This document shows positions 31,401 to 41,630 of a stretch of 64,000 nucleotides of DNA, in pieces. The stretch is from the NCBI GenBank assembly GCA_032622095.1, contig CP136069.1, forward strand, positions 82,298,958-82,362,957, written 5' to 3'. The DNA is from Siphonodentalium dalli (lineage: Eukaryota > Mollusca > Scaphopoda > Gadilida > Siphonodentaliidae). The notes beneath the pieces were generated by a model, which ran no database searches, had not been told where the DNA came from, and was given only the letters and a program-made list of their open reading frames with translations. The stretch's first letter is position 1; every line of letters starts with the position of its first letter. The translations under genes were made by a program, and so were the position numbers.

Positions 31401-33754
31401 ACAAGGAATTAAGTAACTGATGTCACGTCACCGTAGAAATATTAACTGCACACGGACGTGTTTTTCAAGTGCGCGGCCACAGACAATCGATTGATAATTC
31501 ACAGGTAGAATATTCGCTAACTCATAGTGCGGCATAATATGCAAACTGCAGAATATTTCAAAGAAAAAGAATTCAGCTGAGTTTATAGAAATTAATAAGG
31601 AAAAACCTATATGACGATAAGACAAAAATATAATTTTAGTGTGTTTTATTGAGGGGTATGTCGTCATGACCATTGATTACATTCATAGTGTCCCCATCAT
31701 CAACAGTGCTCAAACTGCATTCGTTTCATAAATCAATGTGTTTATTAACTCTAGAGACATAGGCAACATACCACAAGTGGATTGACCCAGTATGGAATGT
31801 CTTGATAACGAACCTTTCTGTTGGTATAATATGCTACCCAAAATATAAACACCTCAAACTGAAAAGTAAATTATCATCTTATTAGATACATGTATAAACC
31901 ACACACAATGACACAAATACATAAATTTCATAGATCTGGCGAGTGCTATTATTCTTGGGGTGTAATCAATTTCCGTATTCTTTGTTCCCGAACAGTAGAT
32001 CACGAAGACATGACCCGGTGTCAGGACTCGGATCACGCAGATCAGGCCAGGAACAGACCATAAAGTATTCTCGGGTCTGAATTCTCAATCCCCGAATTCA
32101 CATGGCTGATTAATGTGCATGTCATGTAGTGAAGTAGATTCAGTCAAAATGTCAAGGCAAATTGTGAATAAAGCGTGCACCTTTACACATATGTACATAT
32201 TCACACACTTATTGATATTAGATATTGAGCCACGCTGGAATTTCACTTTAACCACTCTTTAAGGGGTTTTCCAAATTTAAAGAGCGTTTAGTGATTAACT
32301 AATTTAATAAATGTCGCAATTAATCCTACCATAAAGTATGCGATTTAAAACTAGGCATATAAGTAAGTATGACTCTGAGAGATATAATACCACATTTTTA
32401 GGGTAAAATTGGAACTCCCCGTCCAAGATGGCAGCTTGAAAGAGGAAATTTGACATTTTTTCACTAATATCTTCTAGATAAGGTTCTGCTGTATGGTTCG
32501 GAAATGTGACTTTATTTTGTATTGTTCGTGTTAACTGATCATTGGGGCAATGAAATATGCCATTCGTGTGATCCCAGTCCCTTCCGATCCGATTATACAG
32601 AACTCGGTATGAAATTTCAACAAAAATCACCGTTAGAATTCTAGTCATATTTTAACAAGAAATGGACAGAACTGTGCAAATTAAGTGAGGCATACAATTA
32701 ATTATGAATATTTGAACACAAACAACACAAATTGTCACTTTGTCTGAAAATGGTGCTTACAAGTTGTGATTGACGAATTAAATTGGCTATGCTGTCTTAT
32801 ACATTACATTTTAGCATTTCTGATGCACATTTGTTAAGTGTTACTAATGTAACCAATGACATTACCAGAATTATTGGATTTTTATATGACAAACTTGACA
32901 TCAAAATTGACAAAAATTTACTTTTCAGGTCTGGACCACTTATTCAAGTAAATCAAAGATGTTTATTGTTTATAAATGCGTCACACTAATGTGTTTTTAG
33001 ACAACATTACTCAAGATGGCTTCCAAAATGGCAACCACATTTGGTAATTTTTTTTACATATATCCCGAGTAGTATTCTCTGTTCCCAAGAGTTAGCAAAT
33101 TGTAACTCACTTGGTTATTAACCATATTACTCAACCCACTGACTACTACTACTCGTTGCCCCTGTACATTCTGGGGCATGATTAATTCATTTAAAAATGA
33201 TGTACTGTAATGTGGAATTTTGCCAAAAATGTCTTTTGTGACTCTGGCCATATTTTTTAACGGAAAAAGACAGAACTTCTAAGCGGAACTGAGTGAAACC
33301 ATATTAGCATACAACTCAACTTAATATATGGTCTATGTCAAAATTGCAGCCAGTGAGTTATTGTATGGTCATGAATAGTGCGAATGAGTAGCCTATACGG
33401 TGGTGTGTCCATGGTGAGATGTATAGGTATACAAGGGGTGACTGTATGGTCATGTGTGAGGTGATTAGCTGTACAAGGATTATTTGTATGGTTATTGGAG
33501 TGGTGTATTCAATAGTGTACAGTAGATAGTCATTGTATGTCTTTTTCTTCAGTCTATAGCACTACATTAACCAATGCCCGTGTGGTTTGACTTCTGAAAG
33601 TTTGAGGCGTTGGCAGCATTTCACTGATTGTACCACATTTTTTGTGGTACAATTCAGAATATCTACAATTGTACCATAAAATGACGGTCGTGTCTCCATG
33701 GGAATACAGGATACTGACCAATCAGGACGAGCCTTGCATGTAGATCAGAAGACT
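31401..33754. repeat. Non-coding, with a diverged 600-bp duplication
   Basis: 32340-32700 and 32960-33320 share (C/G)CATATTTTTAAC, GGAAAAAGACAGAACT-like, AAGATGGC(A/T)(G/T)C and an AATTTTGCC-type segment at an offset near 600 bp; related words occur at 20900-21500. 33360-33560 is a decayed TGTATGGTCAT repeat. No gene is supported in the other 1.5 kb. Confidence 0.45.
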
Positions 33755-36045
33755 TCGGTGCCCCAAACTATTGGACCCTCTTCGATTAATCCATTTTTGA
33801 AGCGTTAGATATCTCCCATAATGTAATACTACTAGGGGATTTTAATTCAAATTATCTTGATCCCTCGTCCAAACTTAAAAATACCACGGATTATTGTTCA
33901 CTCAGAAATGTGATTACATCCCCGACCAGAATCACTGCTACATCCGCGACGCTTTTGGGCCCCATCATTATAAGCCCTGGCATCCAAGTCAAGGATGCCG
34001 AGATCCTTGATTTAGAAATTTCGGACCACTTATATAGGTGTTTATGCGACCATCTCATTTGATCAACTGTCATCCCCTTCTTTCCAAAGGAACATATTGA
34101 ACTATAATCGCGGCGACTTCCAAAAGGCGGCAATTTTAATAAATGATGTTAATTGGGACGATCTCCTCCAGCCTGAGAACGACATTGATAGGGTAGTGCA
34201 AATTTTCTATGACAAATTCTTTGAAATAATGCGAATCACTATACCACAAACTACAGTTACGATACGGTCGAAAGAAAACATTTGGTTCAATAGCGACATC
34301 CGACGTGAAATTCGACGTCGAGATAGATTGCGATCGGTCGACATCAAGTCTAGCACTGAAAATAATTGGACAAAATACAAAAAATCGAGGAACAAAGTCA
34401 ACAACATGAAAAAGTATGCGAAAGCCAAATTTTAAAACAATATCGAAGATAGGGTAAATGACAGTTCTTCGCCGCGTGAATTCTGGCATCTCATCAACTT
34501 TCTTTTGAACAAAAAGAAGATACCAAAAATACCACCCATTTATTGTACGAAAGGAGATATTAAAGTCAATGGTGTATCTTTTATCTCAAACGATTTGGGA
34601 AAAGCCGAGTGCCTGAATAAAAAATTCATTTAAAATTCCACGATTGACCAGAAAGATCATAAACAAGCTGATTTCAGTTCACGATGCAATAAAGAATTAT
34701 CAAAACTTAAATTTTCAGTCGATGATGTCATATCTGCGATCAAATCACTTAAAGCCAACAAAGCCTATGGCTATGACGGAGTTAGTCCAAAATGATCCAC
34801 GACACGGCTAACGCTATAGCCCACCCTCTTTTCTTAATTTTTAAAAAATCTCTACAAACGGGAAAGTTCCCATCACAGTGGAAGAAAGCCAATGTGATCG
34901 CTATCTTTAAAAATGGAGATTTCGCAGATAGCGCTAATTACCGACCAAGTTCCCTTCTACCATGCCTTGGTAAAGTCTTTGAAAAGATAGTTCTAAAGAG
35001 AATATCGTCCTTCTTCGATGAGAATAAACTCTTATTTCAAAATCATTCGGGTTTCGTTCCGAAACACAGCACTACATTCCAATTGATTGATCTTTATCAC
35101 CAGCTGTGTCAGACACTCGACAAAGGCTTATACACTTGTTCAGTATTTTGTGATATCTCTAAAGCCTTCGAGAGAGTCTGGCACAGAGGGTTGATTTCCA
35201 AAACTACCGCATATGGGATAACAGGGTCGCTTTCTAAATGGCTGGAGGACTATCTCAGTAACAGGAAGCAAAGGGTCCGAATCAATAACACTTATTCTAA
35301 CTTTGAAACAATCACAGCGGGCGTTCCCCAAGGATATATCATTGGGCCTTTCCTATTTTTAATATACATTAATGACCTACTGGTCAGAGAACCTCACATC
35401 AACGGTTAGAATGTATGCTTATGACACATGTCTCACAGCTTCTCAATTCAATCTTAACATCAGAACTAAACGAGGACATCAAAAGGGTCGGTCTATTGGC
35501 CGATAACTGGTTAGTTTCGTTCAATCCCAAGAAACCCAAGGCAATATCCTTCTCATTCATGCCTCAAGATAACTCCCCAGATTTAATATCCCAGGACGAA
35601 CCTATTTCCTTTGAAGAATCTCATAAGCACCTTGGTCTTGAATTTCAATCAAATTTAAATTGGAACAAACAAATTGAATTCACAGCAAACAAAGCTGCTT
35701 CTAGACTATCACAATTGAGGAAATTTAAAAACGATCTCGATAGAAAGACACTCGAAATAATTTACAATGCGTATATCCTTCCTATTTTGGATTATGTTGA
35801 CGTCGTATGGGACTCAGCACCTGATTATTTATTGGAAAAACTCGACCGAATACATAAAGACGCCGCTAGAATCGTAACTGGCCTAAATCGTTCAGTATCA
35901 CTTAACAAGTTATGGCTTGAGGTAGGTTGGCGTAACACTACACAGGCGTAGGCAACATCGCCATTTGCAAGCAATTTACAGAATTAGCAATGAAGACGCC
36001 TCTTTGTATCTGGCATATCTGGCTAAAGGACTCAAAGCAATGCAT
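33755..36045 (+). pseudogene. Degenerate LINE: endonuclease end, reverse transcriptase, C-terminus
   Basis: The 3' two-thirds of a non-LTR element. ILLGDFNSNYLD (about 33822) and LDLEISDH (about 34005) are the last motifs of an APE-type endonuclease. A linker follows with ENIWFNSDIRREIRRRDRL (34276). RT motifs are ANYRPSSLLPCLGKVFEKI (34938), HSGFVPKHSTTFQLIDL (35044), FCDISKAFERVWHRGL (35146), AGVPQGYIIGPFLFLIYIND (35317) and a mutated active site YAYDT in place of YADDT (about 35415). The C-terminal part has KHLGLEFQSNLNW and YNAYILPILDYVDVVW. Jockey/CR1-like. Stops near 34434, 34792 and 35409 and the Asp-to-Tyr change show it is dead. Confidence 0.85.
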
Positions 36046-36087
36046 TCTTTATTTAATGCATGTACAAACGACAGTAGTAATGGGGGC

Positions 36088-36387
36088 CACTATGGCCCAG
36101 TACCCCCCAGACATGGTCACTATGGCCCAGTGCCCCCCAGACATGGTCACTATGGCCCAGTACCCCCCAGACAGGGACACTATGGCCCAGTACCCCCCAG
36201 GCATGGACACTATGGCCCAGTACCCCCCAGACATGGACACTATGGCCCAGTATCCCCCCAGACATGGGCAATATGGTACTGGGCCATAGTGTCCCTGCCT
36301 GGGGGTACTGGGCCATAGTGTGCCTGTCTGGGGGGTACTGGGCCATAGTGTCCCTGTCTGGGTGGGTACTGGGCCATAGTCCCCCCC
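36088..36387. repeat. 30-bp minisatellite that inverts on itself
   Basis: Six units of CACTATGGCCCAGTACCCCC type, 30 bp each, run from 36088 to 36267. After a short spacer (CAATATGG) about four units follow in inverse orientation (ACTGGGCCATAGTGTCCCTG) to 36387. The two blocks could fold into a stem of over 100 bp. Open frames through it are repeat-derived. Confidence 0.92.
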
Positions 36388-36528
36388 TGAGGATAGATGT
36401 TCCTGTCATTGATGTGACATTTCTGATCAAAAAAATGAAAATGGCCTTAGAATTATTTTTTTCAAAAGGAAAATCTCACTTTGGAAAATATCAATTAGCT
36501 ATCAAGAGTATCTTTTCGATCAGTTGGT

Positions 36529-36544
36529 GGCCCTGAAAAGGGCC
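36529..36544 (-). terminator. Histone-type 3' stem-loop, minus strand
   Basis: On the minus strand GGCCCTTTTCAGGGCC forms the 6-bp stem and TTTC loop of metazoan replication-dependent histone mRNA ends. It is preceded by AAAAC and followed by ACCAA, then GAAAAGA about 12 bases on, which fits the purine-rich U7 site. It lies 19 bases after the stop of the minus-strand frame 36564-36965. The sequence match is perfect; use in a non-histone gene is the odd point. Confidence 0.75.
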
Positions 36545-36563
36545 GTTTTATTTTTGTTATAGT

Positions 36564-36965
36564 TTAGAATCCGCCACATTGAACTTCTTTGTTCGACAAA
36601 ACTTCAATTGATTTGTCTCCTCTCCTCATCCATATTTCGCATTCACAATAATGCTCGTGGCAAACGTGGGGGATCCACACTAGAGGTATTGATGACTTGA
36701 ATCTTGGTGTTGATTTGTAGCCGCCTTTGGTAGCATCAAACATGACGATAGGTCGCTGTATAACAGTCGCCGCTAATTCAACCATCAATCTTGATTCGGC
36801 CAAAAGTGGTGAGTGTCGTAAGTCTTGTGCCGACGCACCAAGTTCGTCCCTCTCTGTGTAGTACAGGTCAACTACCGCATCTCTCAGAACCATCCATCCA
36901 TCGGTCGTCCCGTAAATCCCAAATGTATACAAATATTTTCGAATTTGATCAACCTTACATTGCAT
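36564..36965 (-). CDS. Unknown protein, possible OTU-like C-terminal part
   Basis: 133 residues from the first ATG (36965). Not a histone. DGWMVLRDAVVDLYY, VELAATVIQRPIVMFD and HVCHEHYCECEIW, in this order, resemble the second half of OTU-type cysteine proteases (LR..VV, then ELxxLA..RPI, then the His-Tyr near the end). The catalytic Cys region that should precede is not visible, and a stop lies just upstream. It may be a truncated gene or a false resemblance. It is followed by a perfect histone-type stem-loop. The start is only 12 bases from the + strand frame at 36978, too close for two full promoters. Confidence 0.4.
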   Translation of the reverse strand: MQCKVDQIRKYLYTFGIYGTTDGWMVLRDAVVDLYYTERDELGASAQDLRHSPLLAESRLMVELAATVIQRPIVMFDATKGGYKSTPRFKSSIPLVWIPHVCHEHYCECEIWMRRGDKSIEVLSNKEVQCGGF

Positions 36966-36977
36966 TGCTATCAAGAG

Positions 36978-37490
36978 ATGGATCCGTTAACAGAATTTCT
37001 TCAGAGTGAGATATACAGTGATCCTGTTGCACAGAATACATATGCTGCGCCACAGTCAACAGTCCAAGCTAATACGACAATGAATATAGGTGGTGATACA
37101 CTCATTTTAAAAGCGATTTTAGATGAACTGAGATGTCTTCGCAGGGATATTGACGTGAAAACGCAAGTATCGCATCATGACGTGAAAGTGAGTCTTCGTT
37201 TCGTTGCAGAACAGATAGATATCCCAATCAGGGTTCATGATGTTCAGAGATCGAAAGAGCAGAAACAGATCAAAAAAGAAAAAATCATCGGCGACGAAAG
37301 AAAAACAACCTAAGAGTATCATGAAGGCTTCTACTGAGACAAAAGTCAGATTTCATCTTCCTTGTAAAGAATCTAGAGATACAGAGAAATGTGATGAATT
37401 CGCAAAAGCTCTCGGTTCTCATGGGAAAGATATGTCAAGATATAAGAAAAACACAAAACGGTGTTTAAAGTCAGATGATAAATTTAAAAC
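36978..37490 (+). pseudogene. Unknown basic protein, frameshifted
   Basis: The frame from ATG 36978 (MDPLTEFLQSEIYSD) runs to 37313. An overlapping +1 frame from about 37237 continues with KKKSSATKEKQPKSIMKAS and KVRFHLPCKES up to the stem-loop at 37491. The two halves look like one protein broken by a frameshift in the A-rich part near 37260-37290. It is Lys-rich in the second half, as in nuclear proteins. I do not recognise the family. A stop in the third frame lies 25 bases before the stem-loop, so the true 3' end of the gene is unclear. Confidence 0.35.
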
Positions 37491-37506
37491 GGCCCTTTTC
37501 ATGGCC
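37491..37506 (+). terminator. Histone-type 3' stem-loop, plus strand, one mismatch
   Basis: GGCCCTTTTCATGGCC with upstream AAAAC and downstream ACCAAAA matches the histone mRNA end except for one stem mismatch (C opposite T). AATAAGAAAAC lies 15 bases on. With the one at 36529 it brackets the locus, both pointing outward. Confidence 0.6.
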
Positions 37507-37510
37507 ACCA

Positions 37511-38203
37511 AAATAGTTACAATAAGAAAACTCATGCTAATGCTTTGTTTAAAATCTATACTTCTACAGCTCTCAAAAATATTTTTTCTTCACAAAATTA
37601 CATGCATGTTTTTTATCAACATGTTAGTTATCTGGTAAATGTTATATTTGCTAGACAAAACTTCTTTTGTTACCAGTCACTTTCTTATAAATTTTTTGGA
37701 TGCAAATCACATCTACATTTTAGAATTGTTTAATCAACAACAAATATTTGAAAAATGACAAATGTTTCCTGACGTTGTGTTTCTTTTCAGTGCATTATGA
37801 ATTCATCTTAGTTCATAAACGATGACCAAGTAAAGTTATCAAATGCAATGATCAAGAAAAATGTTCAGTATGTTTCTTGTGTTCAGTTTTATGTATAAAA
37901 TATGTACATTTTCAAAACAAAAACTAGAAAAACATTCCATATTTTCCCAACGAGGTAAAACATATATCAAATCATGTGTACCAAATAATAGATAATGATC
38001 TAACGAAATTAAAAAAACATTTGTTTGATCGCTATACAATAATGATCAACCAGAACCTCTGACCTAATTGATTTGGCTAACTGGGTACGCGGGCGTAATA
38101 GTAAGCCTGTTTTTTTGGATGTTAGACTTGTGTCTGTGGTCCAGACATGTAAAATACGTTGCGTATTGAGAAGGAGTTATCATTAAACTTTTTTTTTAAC
38201 TTT
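37511..38203. other. AT-rich spacer, no gene
   Basis: No frame with recognisable content on either strand and no clear repeat. Confidence 0.4.
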
Positions 38204-38431
38204 TTACCGGATTTTCCCGATGCCGCCTGTGCGGTCGTGAAACCAATTTATTGTCCTATCGTCATTCTCGGTGTCTATCAGCTTGACTATCTCTTTCCGC
38301 CATGGCATAAGTTTCATTGCTTGTTGCTTGTTGTAGGGGTCTTTCTTGTTATTTTCTTCAATGATCTTTGATGCTATACGCCGGCATTTTTCTTCATGTA
38401 GTACAAAGCGGTCTCTATGTTCGTCAAACAT
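38204..38431 (-). pseudogene. Fragment resembling CRESS-DNA-virus Rep (SF3 helicase start)
   Basis: The minus-strand frame has MPWRKEIVKLI followed by DDRTINWFHDRTGGIGK. In circovirus-like Rep proteins the endonuclease and helicase domains are joined by a similar PWQ..+ segment, then a DDRTI.W..D..GN.GKS Walker A. Here the Walker A is GGIGKI, lacking the usual Ser/Thr after Lys, and a stop follows one residue later. Only about 75 residues remain: no HUH endonuclease motifs, no Walker B. Best read as an endogenous viral fragment. It abuts the polymerase fragment of Maverick 2 in opposite orientation. Confidence 0.55.
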
Positions 38432-38449
38432 CTGTTCTGTTGACTTGTC

Positions 38450-39282
38450 ACCAAAGTTTCAAAATTACATTGGACCTTACTTGGCTTCTGATTACTACAA
38501 ACCAGACATGATGAGCGTGGAAAATCGAGAGAAATTCTTATGAATCCTGGAAAACGCCAAATATCTAAAATTATGATTAATTGTATATGGGGTAAGAATG
38601 CACAAAGAAATCTTATGTCAAAAACAGAGTATGTGGATAAGCCATCACGTTATTTTGAATTGCTTACTAGTAACAATATAATTGTTCAAAATGTTACACT
38701 TCTTGATGGTGACAAATTCATTCTGGTAAATTATGTTGATATTTTAGATAATATTGAACCTCATCATTCAGCAAATGTTGTTGTTGCTTCTTTTGTTACA
38801 GCGTATGCAAGATTACAATTGTATAAAGTTTTTTAAAAACTTGGAGAGAGAGTGCTGTATTTTGATACAGACAGCTGTATGTATGTCAGTGATCCATCAA
38901 AGAAGAACATCAAAACTATCGAAGGAAGATTGGGGAAATGGAGCGACGAACATCCAGATGCAAAGATTGTCAAATTTGTTGGACTTGGGCCAAAGAACTA
39001 CGGATATGAATACATCAAAGATGGGAGAAGATACACCAAATGTAAGGTAAAGGTATCACTCTTGATTACAGCACAAGTCAAAAAGTTAATTTTGAAACAA
39101 TGGTACAATGTGTTAATGATCGTGAAAATTTCAAAACTGTTGTTGAGTATCCTTCCAGAATTAAAAGACAAAAGAACCATCAACTGATTAGTGAGTGTCA
39201 AACCAAAACTTTCAGATTGGTGTACACAAAACGAAAACTCGTCAATGGTATTCACACATATCCATACGGATGGAGATGTTGA
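38450..39282 (+). pseudogene. Maverick 2 DNA polymerase B, palm/C-terminal part, frameshifted
   Basis: The protein-primed type B polymerase that copies Mavericks. Pieces in successive frames: YIGPYLASDYYKPDMM (38465), NPGKRQISKIMINCIWGK (38543; polymerase motif B type), ANVVVASFVTAYARLQLYK (38773), YFDTDS (about 38858-38875; catalytic motif C), YGYEYIKDGRRYTKCKVK (38998) and a YTKRKLVNGIHTYPYGW end (about 39220-39275). At least three frameshifts (near 38540, 38840 and 39055). The exonuclease domain and motif A are missing, replaced upstream by the Rep-like fragment. Non-functional. Confidence 0.82.
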
Positions 39283-39298
39283 GTCATTTCATGTCAAG

Positions 39299-39886
39299 AT
39301 GTTGACAGGAGTAGTACCTCCAGAAATTGCTGAGAAGATTTATGGATATTTGGTGGCACAGTCAACACTTATTCCAGAGATAAAGAAGGAATTACAAGAA
39401 GTCTGGTTTGAAAGAGAAAAGGAAGCAATACTACGATGCTGTGATGTCGACGAATGTTTACAGAGATTGGACTATCTTGAGACAAGTATATTTTCTCATT
39501 TCTCTCAAAAATATATTGAATCATTTATTAAATTCAAAACATTTTTTCTCATTGAAAGAATATCTGATTTTTGGATATTTGGTGGTGATGAACACCATTT
39601 AGATTTAGAAACTTTTGATGAACATGACTATATTCATTATACAAAGTATGAAGATAATTATCCTCTTGCTAGGGGAACCTTTAAATCAGTTCCTAGGATC
39701 TATGGGTATTTGTTAACAAACAAAATGTCAACATATGCAAAAATTAAAAACATTATAGGAAATGATTTTTTTGTTTACAGAACAAACAGAAGAATAGAAG
39801 ACTATAATACTTGGATTATTGAAATGTTTGGAAATATTTACAGCTATGGAGATTTCTGTTTAAAAACTAAATTCACACGTCGTTAA
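39299..39886 (+). CDS. Unknown protein between PolB and ATPase in Maverick 2
   Basis: 195 residues from ATG 39299, 16 bases after the polymerase stop, so the start fits a tight gene cluster. The frame is open although its neighbours are broken. The N-terminus GVVPPEIAEKIYGYL has the Pro-x-Glu-hydrophobic pattern of an F-box, only weakly. The middle is charged and helical (EIKKELQEVWFEREKE). The C-terminal half is rich in Tyr and Phe (YNTWIIEMFGNIYSYG). No family recognised and no counterpart in Maverick 1. Next gene starts 33 bases after its stop. Confidence 0.5.
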   Translation: MLTGVVPPEIAEKIYGYLVAQSTLIPEIKKELQEVWFEREKEAILRCCDVDECLQRLDYLETSIFSHFSQKYIESFIKFKTFFLIERISDFWIFGGDEHHLDLETFDEHDYIHYTKYEDNYPLARGTFKSVPRIYGYLLTNKMSTYAKIKNIIGNDFFVYRTNRRIEDYNTWIIEMFGNIYSYGDFCLKTKFTRR

Positions 39887-39919
39887 GTTCACTCTCTGAT
39901 TAGACATCAAAGTGACAAC

Positions 39920-40570
39920 ATGGAAGAATCTTTAGTTTTCCAACATCCGTGTAATTTCTTTATCAGCGGACCTAGTGGATCAGGTAAAACAGAATTTGTT
40001 AAAAAAGTTATTGAATTTAAACACGATTTATTCCAAACACCACCAAAGAAAATAGTTTGGTGTTACAAAGAATAGCAAGACACATACAATCGTATAAAAG
40101 AAATTGATAACGTTGAGTTTATCGATGGTATTCCAGACGATGATGAGGAAATTGTATCAGATAAATCATTTCCTCATCTTGTTGTTTTCGATGACATGAT
40201 GGGGGAACAAGATGAAGACAAAATAATGCTTTGGTTTACTAGAAAAGGTCACCATCGAAATGCTTCAATAATTTACATTACTCAAAACATGTTCCAAAAA
40301 TCAAAAAGTAGCAGAACTATAAGTTTGAATGCACACTACATGGTTTTATTTCAAAGCGTTCGAGATAAAAATCAAATAAAAGTTTTGGCTCATCAAATGC
40401 AAATCAATCATTTGAAACAAGCATACGAAGATGCAACTTCAATAAATCATGGATATATTTTAGTGGATTTTCATCCTAGAACAGAAAATTATTTGCGAAT
40501 TAGAACTGATATTTTCCATAAATGGTTGACAGCTAATGACCGAGGTCCTGTCATTTATTCAAAAGTATAA
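39920..40570 (+). pseudogene. Maverick 2 packaging ATPase with internal stop
   Basis: 217-codon frame homologous to the ATPase at 8140. Walker A GPSGSGKT (about residues 17-24), PPKKIVWCYKE, Walker B VVFDDMM, YITQNMF and a C-terminal LVDFHPR segment are all present. Codon 52 is TAG (40073-40075), where Maverick 1 has a Tyr codon, so a single-base change can explain it. Everything else is open. Inactive unless the stop is read through. Confidence 0.85.
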
Positions 40571-40604
40571 ATTCAGTTGTTGTTACTTTTCTCATTTTAG
40601 AACC

Positions 40605-41192
40605 ATGTCGTCCACCGAGATGTTTAGTCATGATGAACTGTCACAAATTATAAATTTCTTCACTTTTGCAGCTGAATTATTTCTTGAAAATGATTGGAAA
40701 TTACCATCACAGACAAAAAAGTTTTTTCAGAGAAATAAAAATGTTCTTAAAAAAATCTCGGATCGATCAACTGATATTGAAACAAAACGCAAATTAATTT
40801 TACAACGAGGTGGTAGTGGGTTCCTTGGAGGAGTTTTAATTAGAAGTCTTTTGAAAAATTCATTTGAACAAACTGGTAGACAATCTAAAAGTAAATCAAA
40901 GGTTTCTCCAAAACATTCAAAGATTACACTGATGCAAACACAACAAAGGGGTAGTCAAAAAGAATCTAAACGTAAAACAAAGCTTTCTCTAAATCATTCA
41001 AAGTTTACACCGATGCAAACTCAACAAAATCAACATTCTAAATTTACACCTATACCTTCTCAGCAGAACCCTCAACATCAACCGTTACAAAAAAAAACAG
41101 TTATTGATCTTGAATTTTCAAAATTTATGCCGTTGTCTGATGCATCGAAATCTGCATTCGAAGCTTTAGAATGGTTCAATCAGAAAAGATAA
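40605..41192 (+). CDS. Maverick 2 internal protein with QRGG motif and short repeats
   Basis: 195 residues from ATG 40605. A helical N-terminus is followed by LILQRGGSGFLGGVLIRSLL (about residues 66-85), the GG + hydrophobic signature also seen in the next gene. The second half is Gln/Lys/Ser-rich with three or four copies of an HSK(F/I)TxMQTQQ-type repeat. Likely disordered there. Upstream TTTTCTCATTTTAG looks like a splice acceptor, but there is no evidence for an intron. Function unknown; a virion core or membrane-active role is possible by position. Intact. Confidence 0.6.
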   Translation: MSSTEMFSHDELSQIINFFTFAAELFLENDWKLPSQTKKFFQRNKNVLKKISDRSTDIETKRKLILQRGGSGFLGGVLIRSLLKNSFEQTGRQSKSKSKVSPKHSKITLMQTQQRGSQKESKRKTKLSLNHSKFTPMQTQQNQHSKFTPIPSQQNPQHQPLQKKTVIDLEFSKFMPLSDASKSAFEALEWFNQKR

Positions 41193-41248
41193 AAGATGAA
41201 ACATATAATTTTTCTGCTCATTTTGAGACAACTACTTAGACTGTGAAG

Positions 41249-41617
41249 ATGCCTTCAAAAACTAAGAGCAGGAAAGCGCCGCTGATAAAAAAATATGGTG
41301 AGTTGATTGTTGCAATGAGTAAAGTTCCATCTGCATATAAAAAGAAAATGATCAACGATGCTCCGAAACAAGTGATGGATTGTATTTCAGAATGTTGTCA
41401 AAATCTTTTAAAAGGTAATGTAAAACTGAATGAAGTTCAGAACCGCAAGTTACATTCGAAGCGTAAACATATCAGATATCTTGCAGACAAGAACAAACCT
41501 TTGCAACAAAAGAAGAAAATTTTGAATCAAAAAGGTGGCTTTTTACCATTATTATTTCTTGCTCCATTGATTAGCAAAACATTAGGTGCAGTTGTTAACA
41601 ATATTTTGAAAAACTAA
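41249..41617 (+). CDS. Maverick 2 small basic core-like protein with GGF tail
   Basis: 122 residues from ATG 41249. A helical basic part includes QNRKLHSKRKHIRYLADK. NQKGGFLPLLFLAPLISKTL follows at about residues 92-111, a hydrophobic C-terminal tail after Gly-Gly. It is the homologue of 8846-9169 of Maverick 1, which keeps the basic part but not the tail. The tail might be released or exposed by a GG-specific viral protease, as in adenovirus-like systems; none is found in this window. Intact. Confidence 0.65.
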   Translation: MPSKTKSRKAPLIKKYGELIVAMSKVPSAYKKKMINDAPKQVMDCISECCQNLLKGNVKLNEVQNRKLHSKRKHIRYLADKNKPLQQKKKILNQKGGFLPLLFLAPLISKTLGAVVNNILKN

Positions 41618-41630
41618 ATCTGAAATAAAT

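Noticed and set aside
35965-36430. Frames rich in HYGPVPP and GYWAIVS repeats
   Set aside because: Translations of the 30-bp minisatellite in both directions.
36978-37490. Calling the plus-strand frame a histone because of the stem-loop
   Set aside because: No histone fold sequence or tail is visible in any frame; left as unknown.
39191-39298. Extending the unknown Maverick 2 gene upstream into the polymerase
   Set aside because: That part is the polymerase C-terminus in another frame; ATG 39299 just after the polymerase stop is the better start.
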